From assembly GCA_036172665.1 (NCBI GenBank), contig CM069871.1, positions 62,618,713 through 62,682,712 of the forward strand: 64,000 nucleotides of DNA, given 5' to 3'. This stretch comes from Prosopocoilus inquinatus. Taxonomy: Eukaryota > Arthropoda > Insecta > Coleoptera > Lucanidae. The notes under the pieces are model-generated. The model searched no databases. It had not been told where the DNA came from and worked only from the letters and a program-made list of their open reading frames with translations. Shown here in pieces: positions 14,901 to 25,591 of this stretch; the stretch's first letter is position 1; every line of letters begins with the position of its first letter. The position numbers and the translations under genes are program-made.

Positions 14901-17873
14901 CCAGTGAGTGATTGTTAAAATTTTTTAAACTAACCAAAAGTACCTTAGCCCATTTACGTAGTATCACCCCCACAACAATTGAACCGCCGCCCAAATTAAC
15001 AACCGCCTCATCGAACTCCAACATCAACGTTTCGTCTCAGAAAACACCTCCAGTGAAAGACGCGATAGTAATCGAAGACAAAGTCCAAAAAGAATTGTTG
15101 GAAATTATAAACGACTTCAAAAATAACGTCCACTCGATAGCGCAAGCGGAGAAACTTGTGGAGGAGTGGAAGAACAGAAACGATGTACAAAAATCATTCA
15201 AAGAAAAAAGTGAGCAGCTAAACGAAATGAGGATGAAGTATGAGAAGATCCAACAGGACATGAAAGGCGATTCGGTGAAATTTACGCCGTTCGAGAGGGT
15301 CAAAAAATTATTCACCTGGGGCAAAAGCAAGGATAATAAGAAAGTGATGGAGAAAATCGTTCCTGAGCAGGTTCCCCTTAACGCAAGGCCCATTAGTAGC
15401 CTTAGTATACAAAGTACCTCAAGTAAGAACTTCCACAAAATGTTAGTTGAAATGCAACTGATTTTCCCCTAATTTCAGGTTCAGCTTCATCAGGTAGGAT
15501 GAGTACTATCAGTGGTTGCAGCTTAGGAGATAGTGGAACACACTCAGATCACGAAGACAGAAAAGTGAGCGCAAACTGTGGCTGCTAATGAGGTTTTGTA
15601 ATAACAGGAAATTGCTTTTAGAATTTAATCAATAGTAGCCCTGAAGATGATTTGAAGAATGTTATGTACATGATACCACCCGCTCCAAGACCAGTTCATC
15701 CCGGAATGTTTCCCAATAAAAATATGTTTCCACCAATCGAGGTAAGATGCGTAAGATAATTTATTCTTAATTTTAAATTGTTGCGTTGAAATAAGCCGAA
15801 TCGGAGAAGAATACAATGTTTTTTTTTTCTCAAAAAAAGATTTTACGAATCTTTTCGATTTAAACAAAATGCGAAGAAAATATTACTTGGACAAGTGCCA
15901 AAAATGTGTAAACATAAAGCTTTGTTTTAGGAGCGCCCACCTCAACCAATCCCTAGGGCAGTTGAAGAAGAATATTATATTCAGTTTCCGCCGTCGGGAT
16001 TACCCGTACAAAGTAAGTGTAAGTATCGAAACTATAAACTTTACAGTTTTGATGATGAGATTTGAACTCGTTCCGCAGCTGCATTTGTTAATTAATAATT
16101 TAAAATTGGAGATGATTCGCTGTTGATTTTTGCATTACGCCCTTTTCATACGAAAACAGTTTCTATCTTTATTATCTCTTCATATTAACTTAATGAAAAT
16201 GTTAGCAAGAATTCAGCAACCATATGTAATGTTGTAATTAAATGTTTCTCAAAAATGTTACGAAAGCGGGGTCATGTTTCTATTCTGCCGAGTACAGTGT
16301 AACAATCAACAAACGATCTGTAACACATACTGTACTATTCGTTAAATAAATCGGATAAAGATTATTTATTCAAACTCAGTAAATCACTCCTTCTTTTATA
16401 GTCTGATCGCTTTATCTTGAATTTACGAAAGCAGTGATAACCGATGAGGATAATAAAAATCGGGAATATAAAGTACTGACTTGCGGATGCCTTATACCAT
16501 CCATGCAAAAATAAATTAGAATACCGCTCCGTACCACAACGTATCTACCTTATTTTAAACTCATATAATAACAGGGTATGGAAATACTATGTGAAAACTG
16601 AAACTGAACTGAAAACTTATCAATAGTTGAAGACAGAAATATTAGCGTTAAAAGTAATAGAAATTGCAATTGAGGAATCATCTACACAATTTATCAAAAA
16701 TCCCCGAGACAGGTAATTAATTAAGTGATAAAAAAGTATTGGCGGATTTAGTACAGATCCTTGAACAATGCTCTGATTAAGACTGTAATATCGCAACATA
16801 CATCAATTCACATTGAAAAGTATCCAAACGTCTAACTTTGCCCAAGAAAAAGTCGAAAGGATTCAACACGGTCTTCTCTACAATAACTTGAAAGTGTATG
16901 TAGGTACTCGTTTAGGTTTATTGATCGTTAATTTACAAAATTTGCTGAGTTACTTTTTACGGCTTTGAATATTGGCGTTTGAAGTACGTTTGGTAATTTT
17001 CCCCTATCAGAAACTAATTGTAGTAAGTATCGAGCGTTGAGAATTGATAAGATTTCTGACGTTGTTTGATTACTTTTACAAGTAATCGATCGGATCTTAC
17101 GTGATTTTAATTTTCAAATTCCTTACTCTATTTTGTAACTTCTATCAGGAGACCTGATGAAAAAAATATATTTAACTTTTAATTTTTATAAACAGATAAG
17201 ACAGCGACATCTTACGATCGCTTTTTGACCTGACATTGCTGACGAAGCCCCAAACAGGGCTGAAACAGGTGTACAGAGGCTGCTCGAAGTTTTCACTGCA
17301 ATTAAAAGCGATTTGCAACAAAATTTGGTATATTTTTATACCTCTAAAATGCAATATCAAGTCTTATCTGCTTACAATTATTATTAGTCGTCGTAATACT
17401 AAGAAAAGTATTTTCCCAATTCTTTTGCCTCTTCGTTTTCATTATGTAACACGGTTTTCTACTTTTAATTAAATCATTCAAAATTACTAGGAATTTAGAT
17501 AATGTACATGTTACCTCAGTTTTGTTAAACGGCAACTTCATTTTCTTTTAATGATAGTACACATTTGTCTTCAGTAGTTATGTACTTATTAATCCTGCAT
17601 CGGCAATGATTTTACTTTTCTTCCGGCTCTTAAGTTAATAATACTCGACTTACTGTAATAATGCTTTTTACAGTTTCAGTGCCAAATGAAAATGACGAAT
17701 ACTTGGAATGTGATAATAAGCTAGCATCTCGACGCGGACGGTCTCCGTCGCCAAGGCCAACAACTGCACCGAACACAGAGTACATGAATTTATGTGCTGC
17801 CATGAATTCGCCCACAAGTTGCCCGGAATATATAAATTTTGGGCCCCCCTCTGCTCTCATTTCCAAAAAATGA
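1415..17873 (+). CDS. stumps: stumps/Dof-like FGF-receptor adapter (TIR-like, DBB, ankyrin)
   Basis: Exons: 1415-1496, 5838-5976, 6202-6437, 12959-13155, 13218-13514, 14031-14163, 14217-14407, 14462-14537, 14757-14891, 14949-15422, 15479-15564, 15622-15741, 15931-16012, 17674-17873. They total 2448 nt (815 aa plus stop) and every junction keeps frame with GT/AG ends. Order: TIR-like region (about 20-215, with DDILIISAKN and YSQWQRLRVGEDQDENF), DBB domain (about 219-345, starting GQNSVLILLTHPLQ), ankyrin-like repeats (about 362-425, TLLHFAAKYGLEKL), then a lysine/glutamate-rich coiled coil in exon 10. The tail is rich in proline and tyrosine motifs: YLTP, YIAM (a YxxM PI3K-type site), YMIP, YIQF, YLEC, YMNL and YINF (YxN Grb2-type). 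Known: Dof/Stumps and vertebrate BCAP/BANK share this layout; Dof acts in the cytosol downstream of FGF receptors in migrating mesoderm and trachea. Exon 1 is the least certain (another possible start is the Met at 5858), as is the exon 10 acceptor. Confidence 0.82.
1497..5837 (+). other. Intron 1 of stumps-like gene
   Basis: About 4.3 kb of AT-rich intron. A short stretch near 2270-2330 resembles CCGGAAAT-containing ends of dispersed repeats seen near 31380 and 50500. No coding exon was recognised; short open frames here have no protein-like composition. Confidence 0.4.
7063..7737 (-). pseudogene. Penelope-like GIY-YIG ORF, truncated inverted copy
   Basis: Minus-strand copy of the GIY-YIG-containing C-terminus. 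Compared with the plus copy it lacks two bases just before the QDCDKVYIGQTNRK segment, so the upstream reading (QGVYGIP in the intact copy) is out of frame. The rest of the C-terminus is nearly identical. Non-functional fragment. Confidence 0.75.
7747..8817 (+). mobile_element. Penelope-like RT C-terminus plus GIY-YIG endonuclease ORF
   Basis: One open frame runs from about 7747 to the stop at 8815-8817. It opens inside the reverse transcriptase (KFTMEIEENNELPFLDVLI, then YRKPTHTERYLN), continues through a basic linker and reaches a GIY-YIG endonuclease (GVYGIPCQDCDKVYIGQTNR; GVY and YIG triads visible, R and E further on), ending in a Pro/Thr/Arg-rich tail. The catalytic palm of the RT is absent, so the copy is 5'-truncated. 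No promoter is visible. Family membership is firm from the RT-end plus GIY-YIG combination; it lies in intron 3 of the stumps-like gene. Confidence 0.85.
8914..8954. repeat. (TA)n microsatellite
   Basis: Uninterrupted TA dinucleotides directly at the 3' end of the right-hand Penelope copy; a similar shorter tract flanks the left copy at about 6913-6938. Confidence 0.9.
8965..9089. repeat. Hairpin, about 51-bp arms
   Basis: Left arm 8965-9015 and right arm 9038-9089 are inverted copies (cagagga.atgaaacaaataaa ... gagctaaaaaagt) with a 22-nt loop. Short non-coding foldback next to the Penelope pair. Confidence 0.8.
10320..11615. mobile_element. Non-autonomous TIR element, CAGGGAGATTCAGG family, copy 1
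   Basis: Ends are CAGGGAGATTCAGGcAAC and its inverse, flanked by TA on both sides (TATA|CAGGG, CCCTG|TATA). About 1.3 kb and no coding capacity. Copy 2 at 49158-50470 is the same element in the opposite orientation. Here the right TIR is short (about 40 bp); in copy 2 both TIRs are about 165 bp. TA target sites suggest mobilisation by a Tc1/mariner-type transposase. Lies in intron 3 of the stumps-like gene. Confidence 0.8.
11616..12958 (+). other. Rest of stumps intron 3
   Basis: AT-rich intronic sequence with no recognised exon or complete repeat; ends with the acceptor ttctcag before exon 4. Confidence 0.4.
17192..17331 (+). repeat. Hammerhead-repeat copy 3, rearranged
   Basis: Starts AACAGATAAGACAGCGACAT, matching the end of the repeat at 57745 and 33752, then jumps straight from TGACATTG into a hammerhead core at 17239. 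The body sequence between these parts in the other copies is missing. The part after the core (gctgctcgaagttttcactg) matches the other copies. Confidence 0.75.
17239..17273 (+). ncRNA. Hammerhead ribozyme core, partly degenerate
   Basis: CTGACGA, stem II AGCCC/GGGCT, GAAA, short stem III C(AGGT)G and UA: all core positions of a hammerhead are present, with GUA rather than GUC at the cleavage position. The 5' strand of stem I is lost, so self-cleavage is doubtful. Confidence 0.55.
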
Positions 17874-18105
17874 ACAAATTTCCTTTACAGCACTTCCATG
17901 ATGTACTTGAGGTTAATGCAATTTATATATAGTAGCTAATAGCACTGAAGTTATTGGAAATATCGAACTTTTGAGAATATCCAGTAATTCTGTCTTTGGT
18001 GCATGTATAAGTAAGTAATCGTTTATATATACATACATGTATTAATTAATTAAGTAATTTATTTGTTTGTTCTCTCTTGTTACTTTTTTATATTTTCTAC
18101 GTTGT

Positions 18106-18111
18106 AATAAA
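18106..18111 (+). terminator. Candidate polyadenylation signal for stumps-like gene
   Basis: AATAAA about 230 nt after the stop codon at 17873, followed by T-rich sequence. First good hexamer downstream. Confidence 0.45.
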
Positions 18112-18489
18112 TTTTCATTCATTAATGTTCTATTTCGTTTTCATTTATCATTTTTTATTTTGTTTGAAAGGAAGATATCGCTGATAAATTGCATTTACAT
18201 ATGACAAATAACCCCGTAGCGACTGAAGATTTCACCCTAACCAGCTGTACTTGCTGTTTGCTATTTTCACACCTGCATTGCGCTATCCAATGAAACCGCT
18301 ATTGACTAAAATAAAATTCTTCAATCTGTATATCACAAGTCGGGAACTATTTTCAGGCAGACGAACTGAATATAAAAACAAAAAAATTGTTCAAAAATTT
18401 ACTGTAATAAAAAACTAAAGTAAATAAAATACGAAAATAGATGAAACGAATTAATAAAGTGAGTAGTTTCATAGCCGAACTAGTTAAGC

Positions 18490-18670
18490 CTCCTGACAAC
18501 AAGTTTAACGCTTGACTGGACAAGCATCAGAAGTTGTTCGAATCCACTCCTGGTGCGTGCGGATTCTCTGTAAGAGATAGAGTTTTCCTGACTCGAATCC
18601 TATTTCAGAATCATACCGGCTCCTTTGAACTGGATTTTCTGTTTCCACAGTTTGTAAGACGTATGCCGAA
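18490..18670 (+). repeat. tRNA-derived SINE-like repeat, family B copy 1
   Basis: A-box-like GCTTGACTGGACAAG and B-box GTTCGAATCC at tRNA spacing, then a shared tail (gattctctgtaagagataga ... ccggctc). Related sequence at 20480-20620 and, inverted, at about 39895-40045. Confidence 0.6.
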
Positions 18671-18869
18671 CTAGAGACAAAAACGGGAACAAGCTAAGCT
18701 TGTGGTATTAGTGCGAAAAAGAAGAAGTGACTTATGCTGACTTATGCAAACTGAGTATGCACTGACGGAATCTCTTATATTTGAATTATGAAAGATACTG
18801 TTACGGTTAAATGGAAGAAAAATTGTAAACAATACAGAACCGACTTTTTCCCACTTCTTCAGATGTGCG

Positions 18870-19000
18870 TTCATGAACAGCCCAAGTGGTAAGGGAACCA
18901 GCCTTACAACCGCAAAGACATGGCTTCCAACTGCGCTTGAGTGAGTTCTCGGAGGAGATAAGATAAGGATAAAATTCAATACTGCTTCCCCGGAACTACA
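18870..19000 (+). repeat. SINE-like repeat, family A fragment
   Basis: AGTGGTAAGGGAACCAGCCT followed by a tail ending aaaattcaatactgcttc matches the longer copy at 22021-22270. It stops at the TA target of the Tc1-type element at 19004. Confidence 0.55.
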
Positions 19001-19003
19001 CTA

Positions 19004-20467
19004 CTCAAAATAATTAACGCATATTTGAATACGGCCAATCATTCAAAATTTGACGTTTAAAGTTGGAAAGTTTTATTATGTTTCTTCTTATTTTAATTTC
19101 TTACAGTGATAAAACCATTGCTTGAAGTTTTTACTTAGTATACCAGAAAACTTCATTTTATCTCAAAACAGTTAAAGTTTTGTTTGCGGTATTTGATTGT
19201 TAAATTTAATAATGGCAAATAATGACAGGCGTACTTCAAGAAATTTGGAAGAAGCTGAAGGACGATTAGTCGTTCATCTATTGGATGAAGGCTTTACACA
19301 AAAACGAGTTGCTGAAATCCTAGGTGTGAAGCAATCAACAGTTAGCAGACGTTACCACCGATATCTAAAGGAAGGCCAATTTAATAGACGTCGAGGACAA
19401 GATCGATCAAGAATTACAGCAGCAGTACAGGACCGTTTTATAGGAATTTCAGCGCTATAGCGTCGTATCGTTACTGCAAGAGGATTGCAAAATGACCTTT
19501 AGCTAGTCCATAACGTTAGGGTATCTGATCAGACCATTAGAAATCGCCTTCACGAACATCACTTAAGGGCAAAGCTTCCTGCTACCCGCCCTAGTTTGAC
19601 CAGGGAACATGGTATAAGACGCCTTGCATTCGCAAGGTAGCACATTGCCTGGACCCCTGAGGATTGGATTTTTTCTTTACTGATGAATCTGGTTTTACCT
19701 AAGCACTAATCGCAGGGCAAAAGTATAGAGAACCCCAGATATGCGTTTTGCAAAGTGCAATATATGGCAATTGGAAGCATTTGGCGGAGGTGGTATAATG
19801 GTATGGGGTGGCATTAACTTTCACGGTTGTACCGATTTACAGGTGTTAGCTAACGGGACTCTAACTGCAGCTCGGTATGTAAATTTAATAATGGCACAAT
19901 GGGACATCTTACAAGAGAATGTTGTGCCTTTTGCCCCATTTATTGGTGATGCTTTCCAGTTAGTGCAGGACAATGCACGTCCCCACACTGCGAAAATAGT
20001 ATGCGAATACCTAAACGGTGTTGATATCAAGCAAATCGGATGACCAGCGAGGTCTATTGAATTGGGGACATGTCAGGGCAAAACGTCAGAATGAGGGAAA
20101 ATTCACCTCTGACACTTCAGGATCTTTCTGAAGCACTGAAGAATGGCAGAAATATCCCCGGAATCTGTTCAGAATTTAATTTTGAATATGCCAAATCGGT
20201 GTAGAGCTGTCGTATGAGCAAGGGGAGGCAATACAAATTGTTGCAGTCGTTCTTTTTCCTCAATAACCATCTTTCATTCAAAATTTGTTTTTAGTGTTAT
20301 TTGTTTTTCAATGTTTAGTATTGACTTTTTCATGAATTTGTTGTTAGTTTCATGTTGAATTAAAATCTTGTCAATAACAGATTAATATCAAACTGTATTA
20401 CTTCATATTCATCCTTTAAAACGTCTGAAATATTGTCTTTTGAGAATTATGCGTTAATTATTTTGAG
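19004..20467 (+). mobile_element. Tc1-type transposon, complete ends, dead
   Basis: TIRs CTCAAAATAATTAACGCATA at 19004 and inverted at 20467, flanked by TA at 19002-19003 and 20468-20469; length 1464 bp. Contains one decayed transposase gene (19212-20041). It sits among SINE-like repeats 0.8 kb upstream of the first P450. Confidence 0.9.
19212..20041 (+). pseudogene. Tc1-type transposase, several stops and frame breaks
   Basis: Begins MANNDRRTSRNLEEAEGRLV with a helix-turn-helix (RVAEILGVKQSTVSRRYHRY) that stops at 19458. Decayed middle sequence still reads SDQTIRNRLHEHHLRAKLP and WTPEDW..FFTDESGF. A second open part (19741-20041) contains GGGGIMVWGGINFHGCTDL and LVQDNARPHTAKIV, the classic Tc1 catalytic-domain motifs. 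At least four stops or shifts make it inactive. Confidence 0.88.
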
Positions 20468-20479
20468 TAATTCATTAGG

Positions 20480-20620
20480 CGATAGTTCGAATCTCTTCCT
20501 AGTGCATACGGATTCTATGTGAGAGATAGAATATTTATGTGTCGGATTATGTCTCGGATTCTCACAGGATCCTTACAGTCGGGTTTTCTGTGTTGTTGAG
20601 ATCATAAGCGAATTCCGACG
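20480..20620 (+). repeat. tRNA-derived SINE-like repeat, family B copy 2
   Basis: B-box-like GTTCGAATCTC followed by gattctatgtgagagataga, matching the copies at 18490 and 39895 (inverted). The A-box side is lost at the Tc1 insertion. Confidence 0.55.
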
Positions 20621-21229
20621 GAGAAGAGAACAACCGGACGACCACAGTCGCAAACGACAATGTAAGTCACCAGCCAATACGCCTCCCCGACAAGCTATTA
20701 ATTTAGGACTTTGTAAAGTTGTGGTAAAGTCGATTGACTTTGCTCTTCTTCTCTGATTTCCTTCTAGGAAGGGCTACCAACCGCGAGTTGAAATATTTAT
20801 TCCAAACTATAAGGAAGGAAAAAGTTCTTTTCAATTGAAATTTCGGCATTTTTGGTATTGTAAAACTAAACGTAGCAATTCATGCAGAAAATACCAGTGC
20901 GCGTGATTTACTAAAAATGGCTTTAGAATAGAATTTTCAATTTTCTTTGTCGGATATTTGGAATTTTCTTTCTTCTTTTCCACTTTCTAGGGCTTTAGGA
21001 CAATCAAAAAAATTTTCTTATAAAATCAAAAATAATCTTTCCTTCCAAAAATAGTTTCGAGTTACATTTAAAATCAAATTCAAATATACTTATATCATTT
21101 TCTAAATACTTGCATCATTTCTTAAAAGCAATCATTAATGATCAAGATAATTAAGATTTAATTTAGTTATCTGGTACAACAAAAACGATTGGTATAAATG
21201 ATGTCACATTTTCTCTTAATTTAGTCGAT

Positions 21230-24200
21230 ATGTGGAACGTAATTATAGCGACTTTGTGCGCACTCATTGCGATCTACTGGTATAATAAAAGACACTTTTC
21301 GAAATGGAAACGTTTAGGAGTTCCCGGACCAGAACCCAGCTTGATATTTGGAAATATGAAGGACGCCTTGCTGATGAAGAAACCCGTTGCCGGGGCATAC
21401 GCCGATATATACAAGTAAGTAAAATTTAGTCAATTTAACGCAAATTAAATTAAAAAATACTATAATTGAATACTACCTTCAAGGTTGTCAATGACTTTAA
21501 TTACTGTGCCTGTTTTGTTGTTTTGAATGAAATCCCGAGTAAGGTGTCGCATTTTATTTATTTTGTATTCCGGGGAAACTGCCAAACGCACAGCGAAACG
21601 TCGCCGTCGACAAATTGACCCTTGTCAAAAATTTTATCAAATAAATAATTATCTTAAATAAATAAATAATTGTTGTGGCAAACTAATTTTACATCGATAT
21701 CACTTATCAAAACGACAGGATACATTATTATCTCCTTTATTTGTATTTTCAATAATATCGCTACAGGAATCTCATAATGATATCAGATTTAACATTTTGT
21801 TCTTAAAGTAATCTATTAGATTATTAATACCTTGTATTTTATTGGTAATTCAGTTATTGAAAAAGCATACCGCCTGTTTCAATTTGATTTAGAAATGTAC
21901 ATGCTGATCTTGCACTTGCGTTTTAAGTCTTCTTAATCTTAAGTATTATGTTTTACAATGCCAAAGTACCTACTTCTACTGTCCTGATTTTATTTATAAT
22001 TATAATACCAATTTTTAACGCCTGTACGGTCCAGTGGTAAGGGACCGGCCTTGCAATCATAAGATGGTGGATTCGCACCCGCTCGGGATATTTCTCGGGG
22101 GTCGTTACTCACTTCAGGTAGCCTTTAGTTTTTGGGGAGAAAATTCGATACTGCTTCAACGGCGAGGAAGTTGGAAGTAACAAAGCCATAGAACACTTTA
22201 CACACACAAAAATACACTTCCGCTCCTGTGGTCCTGACAAGTCCATGACTTTGGAACTCGTTGGGCAAAACACCACAGAAAAAAAAACGTGTCTCTGCGT
22301 ACCTACAGTTGAGCTGGTGGATCTTTACCGGTACGTCACACTTTCCTGTTTCGAATAACGAATCAACCCATTTTGCTAATGTGTATATGTGTAATATGTA
22401 TTATTAAAACATGACAGTATTTATAAGTTTATCATTTTGAGTTGCGTTTGTGCTGTATGACGTAACTACAAAGATCTACCGGCTGTACTGTATGTAGATT
22501 ACTTTTCTATCGAATTGTTTAATTTTTATAGAAAAGATCGTTGAATTCCTTCTCGTGGGCTACATAAATTAAAAACCTACTTTTGTGAATACATTTAAGG
22601 GCTAGTTACTTGCTTACGAGTATCTTCATTATTAACTGGTGGTGAGTTTTTTTCTCTATAAAATGTAGGGATCACGATGAATAGAATTGTATTTTTATAC
22701 TGTCGTGACTTCCATTTTTATTTGCGGATGAACCCCAAACACCCTTTTGCGGAACCCAGGTTGAGAGACACTGTGATAAATAATCTTTTAGACCGCTTTC
22801 ACACTAGCGACTTAGCAGCGCAATTTGCTGCGCGGCTAAAGTCGCTAGTGTAAAATCTATCTAAAAGATTACTTATCACAGTGTTTCTCAACCTGGGTTC
22901 CGCAAAAGGGTGTTTGGGTTTCCTCCGCAAATAAAAACGGAAATCACACTACAAAAAATTTATCATAGAAAAGTAGTATAATGTCGATATTTTGATGAAT
23001 TTGTTATTCGATACTTCATTTAATTGGATCTATTCACCGATGTATCGGAAGACAAAGTGTGAATTATGAAACATCAGATAATTTTGAGTATTGATACGTA
23101 TGGCCCAACACTAGCAGTATGTCTACCATTCCACAAAAACCATGCTGACATCATTTGCTTTGTTCTTACTTTACCTATTTTTAACGCTAAGAGAAATTTT
23201 ATTCTTATCCTCAAACAGCTATTATTAAGTGTGACAATTTTTTTAAGTTGTGTGGTCTATATTTTTCAATACCTGTATAAAAATCTTTATTAAATAAAAT
23301 TAAATAGAATATCACCTATTTCTATATCATACAAATGTCGTTGCAGGACGTGAAGATCAAGTGCAATTTACAAGCCGATAACGACAAATCTTTTTGAAGA
23401 ATTATCTTATCGATGTTTACTTGTTCCCATGGTTACGCTAATAATGCTCTCATTTGGCTGAGAGTTTAATGAATTAAGTTACCTGAATTTGCAAATTGCA
23501 AACGGTTAGAGACGCTTATGTTTCGTGAATGACCCTCTAAGTCAGTGAAGCATGCGGATGAAACCAGGCGAGCCATGGTTGTCATCACTACGTTTTAAAT
23601 TGCATTAATTTTAAGTGAATTTTCAACTCCAAAACGTGTAACGTTAAAACAGTGAAAAATATCTAAAAAATACAATTTTGTAGTGTATCACTTACAATTA
23701 ATTAGAAAGGCTCTAAAAAAAGGTGCATACGAATATTATTTTTCCGAACAAGCCATTAATTCCAATTTATTTTTTACATTGCAGAGAGTATAAAAACGAA
23801 CCGTATGTCGGAATTTATATCATGAGGAGACCAGGAATTCTTTTGAAAGATCTTGACATCATGCGAGAAGTCCTGGTTAAAGAATTTAACAGCTTCCATG
23901 ACAACGATCTTGACATCGACCACAAACTTGATCCCATTTTTGGAAACAATCCGTTTACGGTCAGGGGCGAAAGGTGGAAACCCGTCCGAAGCCTACATTC
24001 CCCCCACTTTACCGCATCAAGGGTATTCCCCTACTAATGTTCAGAGACGTCGTCAGGTAATACCTATATTTACAGGTTAAACTTATGTTTCCTATGGTAG
24101 AAGAAATTGGTAACAAGCTGGTTCAATATTTGAATGAGCAAATAAAAAATAATGGCGGTAAATTCACAATGGATTCGTTGGAATTGTCCTCGAGGTTTAC

Positions 24201-25310
24201 GACGGACAATGTTGCAATGTGTTCACTTGGTATCGATGCTAAATCGTTTGAAGGAGGTGAATTGAGAGAATTGAACAGAAACATCTTCAACGTCGATACC
24301 ATAACCAATTTGAAACTATTCATGCTATTTGTTTTGCCTTCGATTGCAAGATATTTGTCTATGAGGTAAAATTCGTAGTATCGTACAGAATTGATTTGCA
24401 ATAATGTTCTCCTAGACTCATTCCGACCGCAGTCTATGAAAGGTACCGGACTCTGGTGATCGAAAACCTGAAATATAGAAAAGAAAATAATGTGGTACGA
24501 AATGACTTCTTTGAAGCGATTCAAGTTCGCAAGGATCGGAATGCTACCATAGAAGAAATGACCGTACAAGTTGGTGGATTTTTCATCGATGGCTTCGCTA
24601 CCAGTTCATCAGGAATTAGTTTCATAGTATACTGCGTGGCAGCGAACAATGACGTGCAAACTAAACTTAGAGAAGAAATTGAAAAAACTAAAGAAAAGCA
24701 CGGAGGTAAACTGTCTCTCGAAGCCATACAAGAAATAACTTACCTGGACAACGTTGTTTCTGGTAGGTAGGGTCACCACAAATAATCCGTGTTTGAAAGT
24801 AACACATTTTATTTGCAGAAAGCTTGAGGCTCTTTCCTCCCTTGGCACATCTAACTAAGATTTGCACTAAACCGTACACCTTTCCGGCGGTTTCAGATTC
24901 ATCTAAACCCTTGACCATTGAAGTCGGCACGCCGTTGGTTATACCATTATTGGGATTACACTACGACGAAAAATACTATCCTGATCCATACAAATTCGAT
25001 CCCAACAGATTTTCGGCTGAAAATAAGGAGACTATACCGAAATTCGCTTACTTGGCTTTCGGAGAGGGACCACGAGTTTGCCTTGGTATATATTTTTAGT
25101 CAATCGAAAGTAAACATGTAAAGTTGTTCTGTTTCAGGAATGCGGTTTGCCACCATGCAGGCTAAAGTTCTTCTAGTTACATTAGTCAGCAATTTTGAAA
25201 TTCGTTTGAACCCCAGAACCAAAACCCAAATGCAATTTGATCCCGTAGGTTTTCTGTTAGCTGCAGTAGGTGGATTGGGTATAGATTTGTATAAACGAGA
25301 TAACTTATAA
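21230..25310 (+). CDS. Cytochrome P450 A, CYP6-like, intact
   Basis: Exons 21230-21414, 23785-24022, 24076-24365, 24416-24762, 24819-25085, 25138-25310 (1500 nt, 499 aa), all junctions in frame. N-terminal hydrophobic anchor (VIIATLCALIAIYW), then the VPGPEP proline hinge: a microsomal, ER-bound enzyme. C-helix WKPVR (WxxxR), I-helix DGFATSS, K-helix ESLR (ExxR), FDPNRF (PERF-type) and heme loop FGEGPRVCLG with the axial cysteine. Length is normal for the CYP3 clan. Such enzymes oxidise plant toxins, insecticides or endogenous lipids using NADPH-P450 reductase; the substrate here cannot be read from sequence. Exon lengths are identical to the gene at 32504. TATAAAT lies at 21193. The subfamily cannot be assigned with confidence (CYP6 or a close CYP3-clan family). 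Confidence 0.93.
22021..22270 (+). repeat. tRNA-derived SINE-like repeat, family A
   Basis: Head resembles a tRNA: GTCCAGTGGTAAGGGACCGG, anticodon-arm-like segment, then GGTGGATTCGCACCC as B box. The body (cgatactgcttcaacggcga) matches 18870-19000. In intron 1 of P450 A. Confidence 0.6.
22699..22950. mobile_element. Foldback/MITE, about 250 bp
   Basis: Nearly the whole element is one inverted repeat: TATTTGCGGATGAACCCCAA, then ACACTGTGATAA and TAGCGACTTAGC are mirrored by their inverses, with the centre at gcagcgcaatttgctgcgc. No coding. In intron 1 of P450 A. Confidence 0.8.
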
Positions 25311-25463
25311 TTTATTTTTCCTTTTTTTCTTTCGAAATTTATTCAATCGGAAAATATGGACGCACCATTCGTTTAGTTTAATTTTCAATTATCTACTATA
25401 AGGGGTCTCCCAGAACTCGCCCCCCAAAGAGTAAGGGGCATGTCTGCAGCAATGGAAATATGT

Positions 25464-25583
25464 ATTATATTTGAACAGATCATTATCGCTAATTTATAAC
25501 TTATAACTGCAGAATATGAAATAGAAATTCAAAGGGGAAGTCCGTAAACATTTAATGAATGGATTGCCTAAATCTCCCCCTAT
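25464..25583. repeat. CAGGGAGATTCAGG-family fragment
   Basis: Matches one terminal region of copies 10320-11615 and 49158-50470 (ataactgcagaatatgaaat, attgcctaaatctccc). Lies directly beside the next TIR element. Confidence 0.7.
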
Positions 25584-25591
25584 ATTATATA

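Larger units (their letters stand above)
16013..17673 (+). other. Last intron of stumps-like gene
   Basis: Non-coding apart from the hammerhead-bearing repeat near 17192-17331, which is on the same strand as the gene. Confidence 0.5.

Noticed and set aside
23066..23293. 75-aa frame in P450 A intron 1
   Set aside because: Hydrophobic but AT-driven, no partner exon; lies just after the foldback element.
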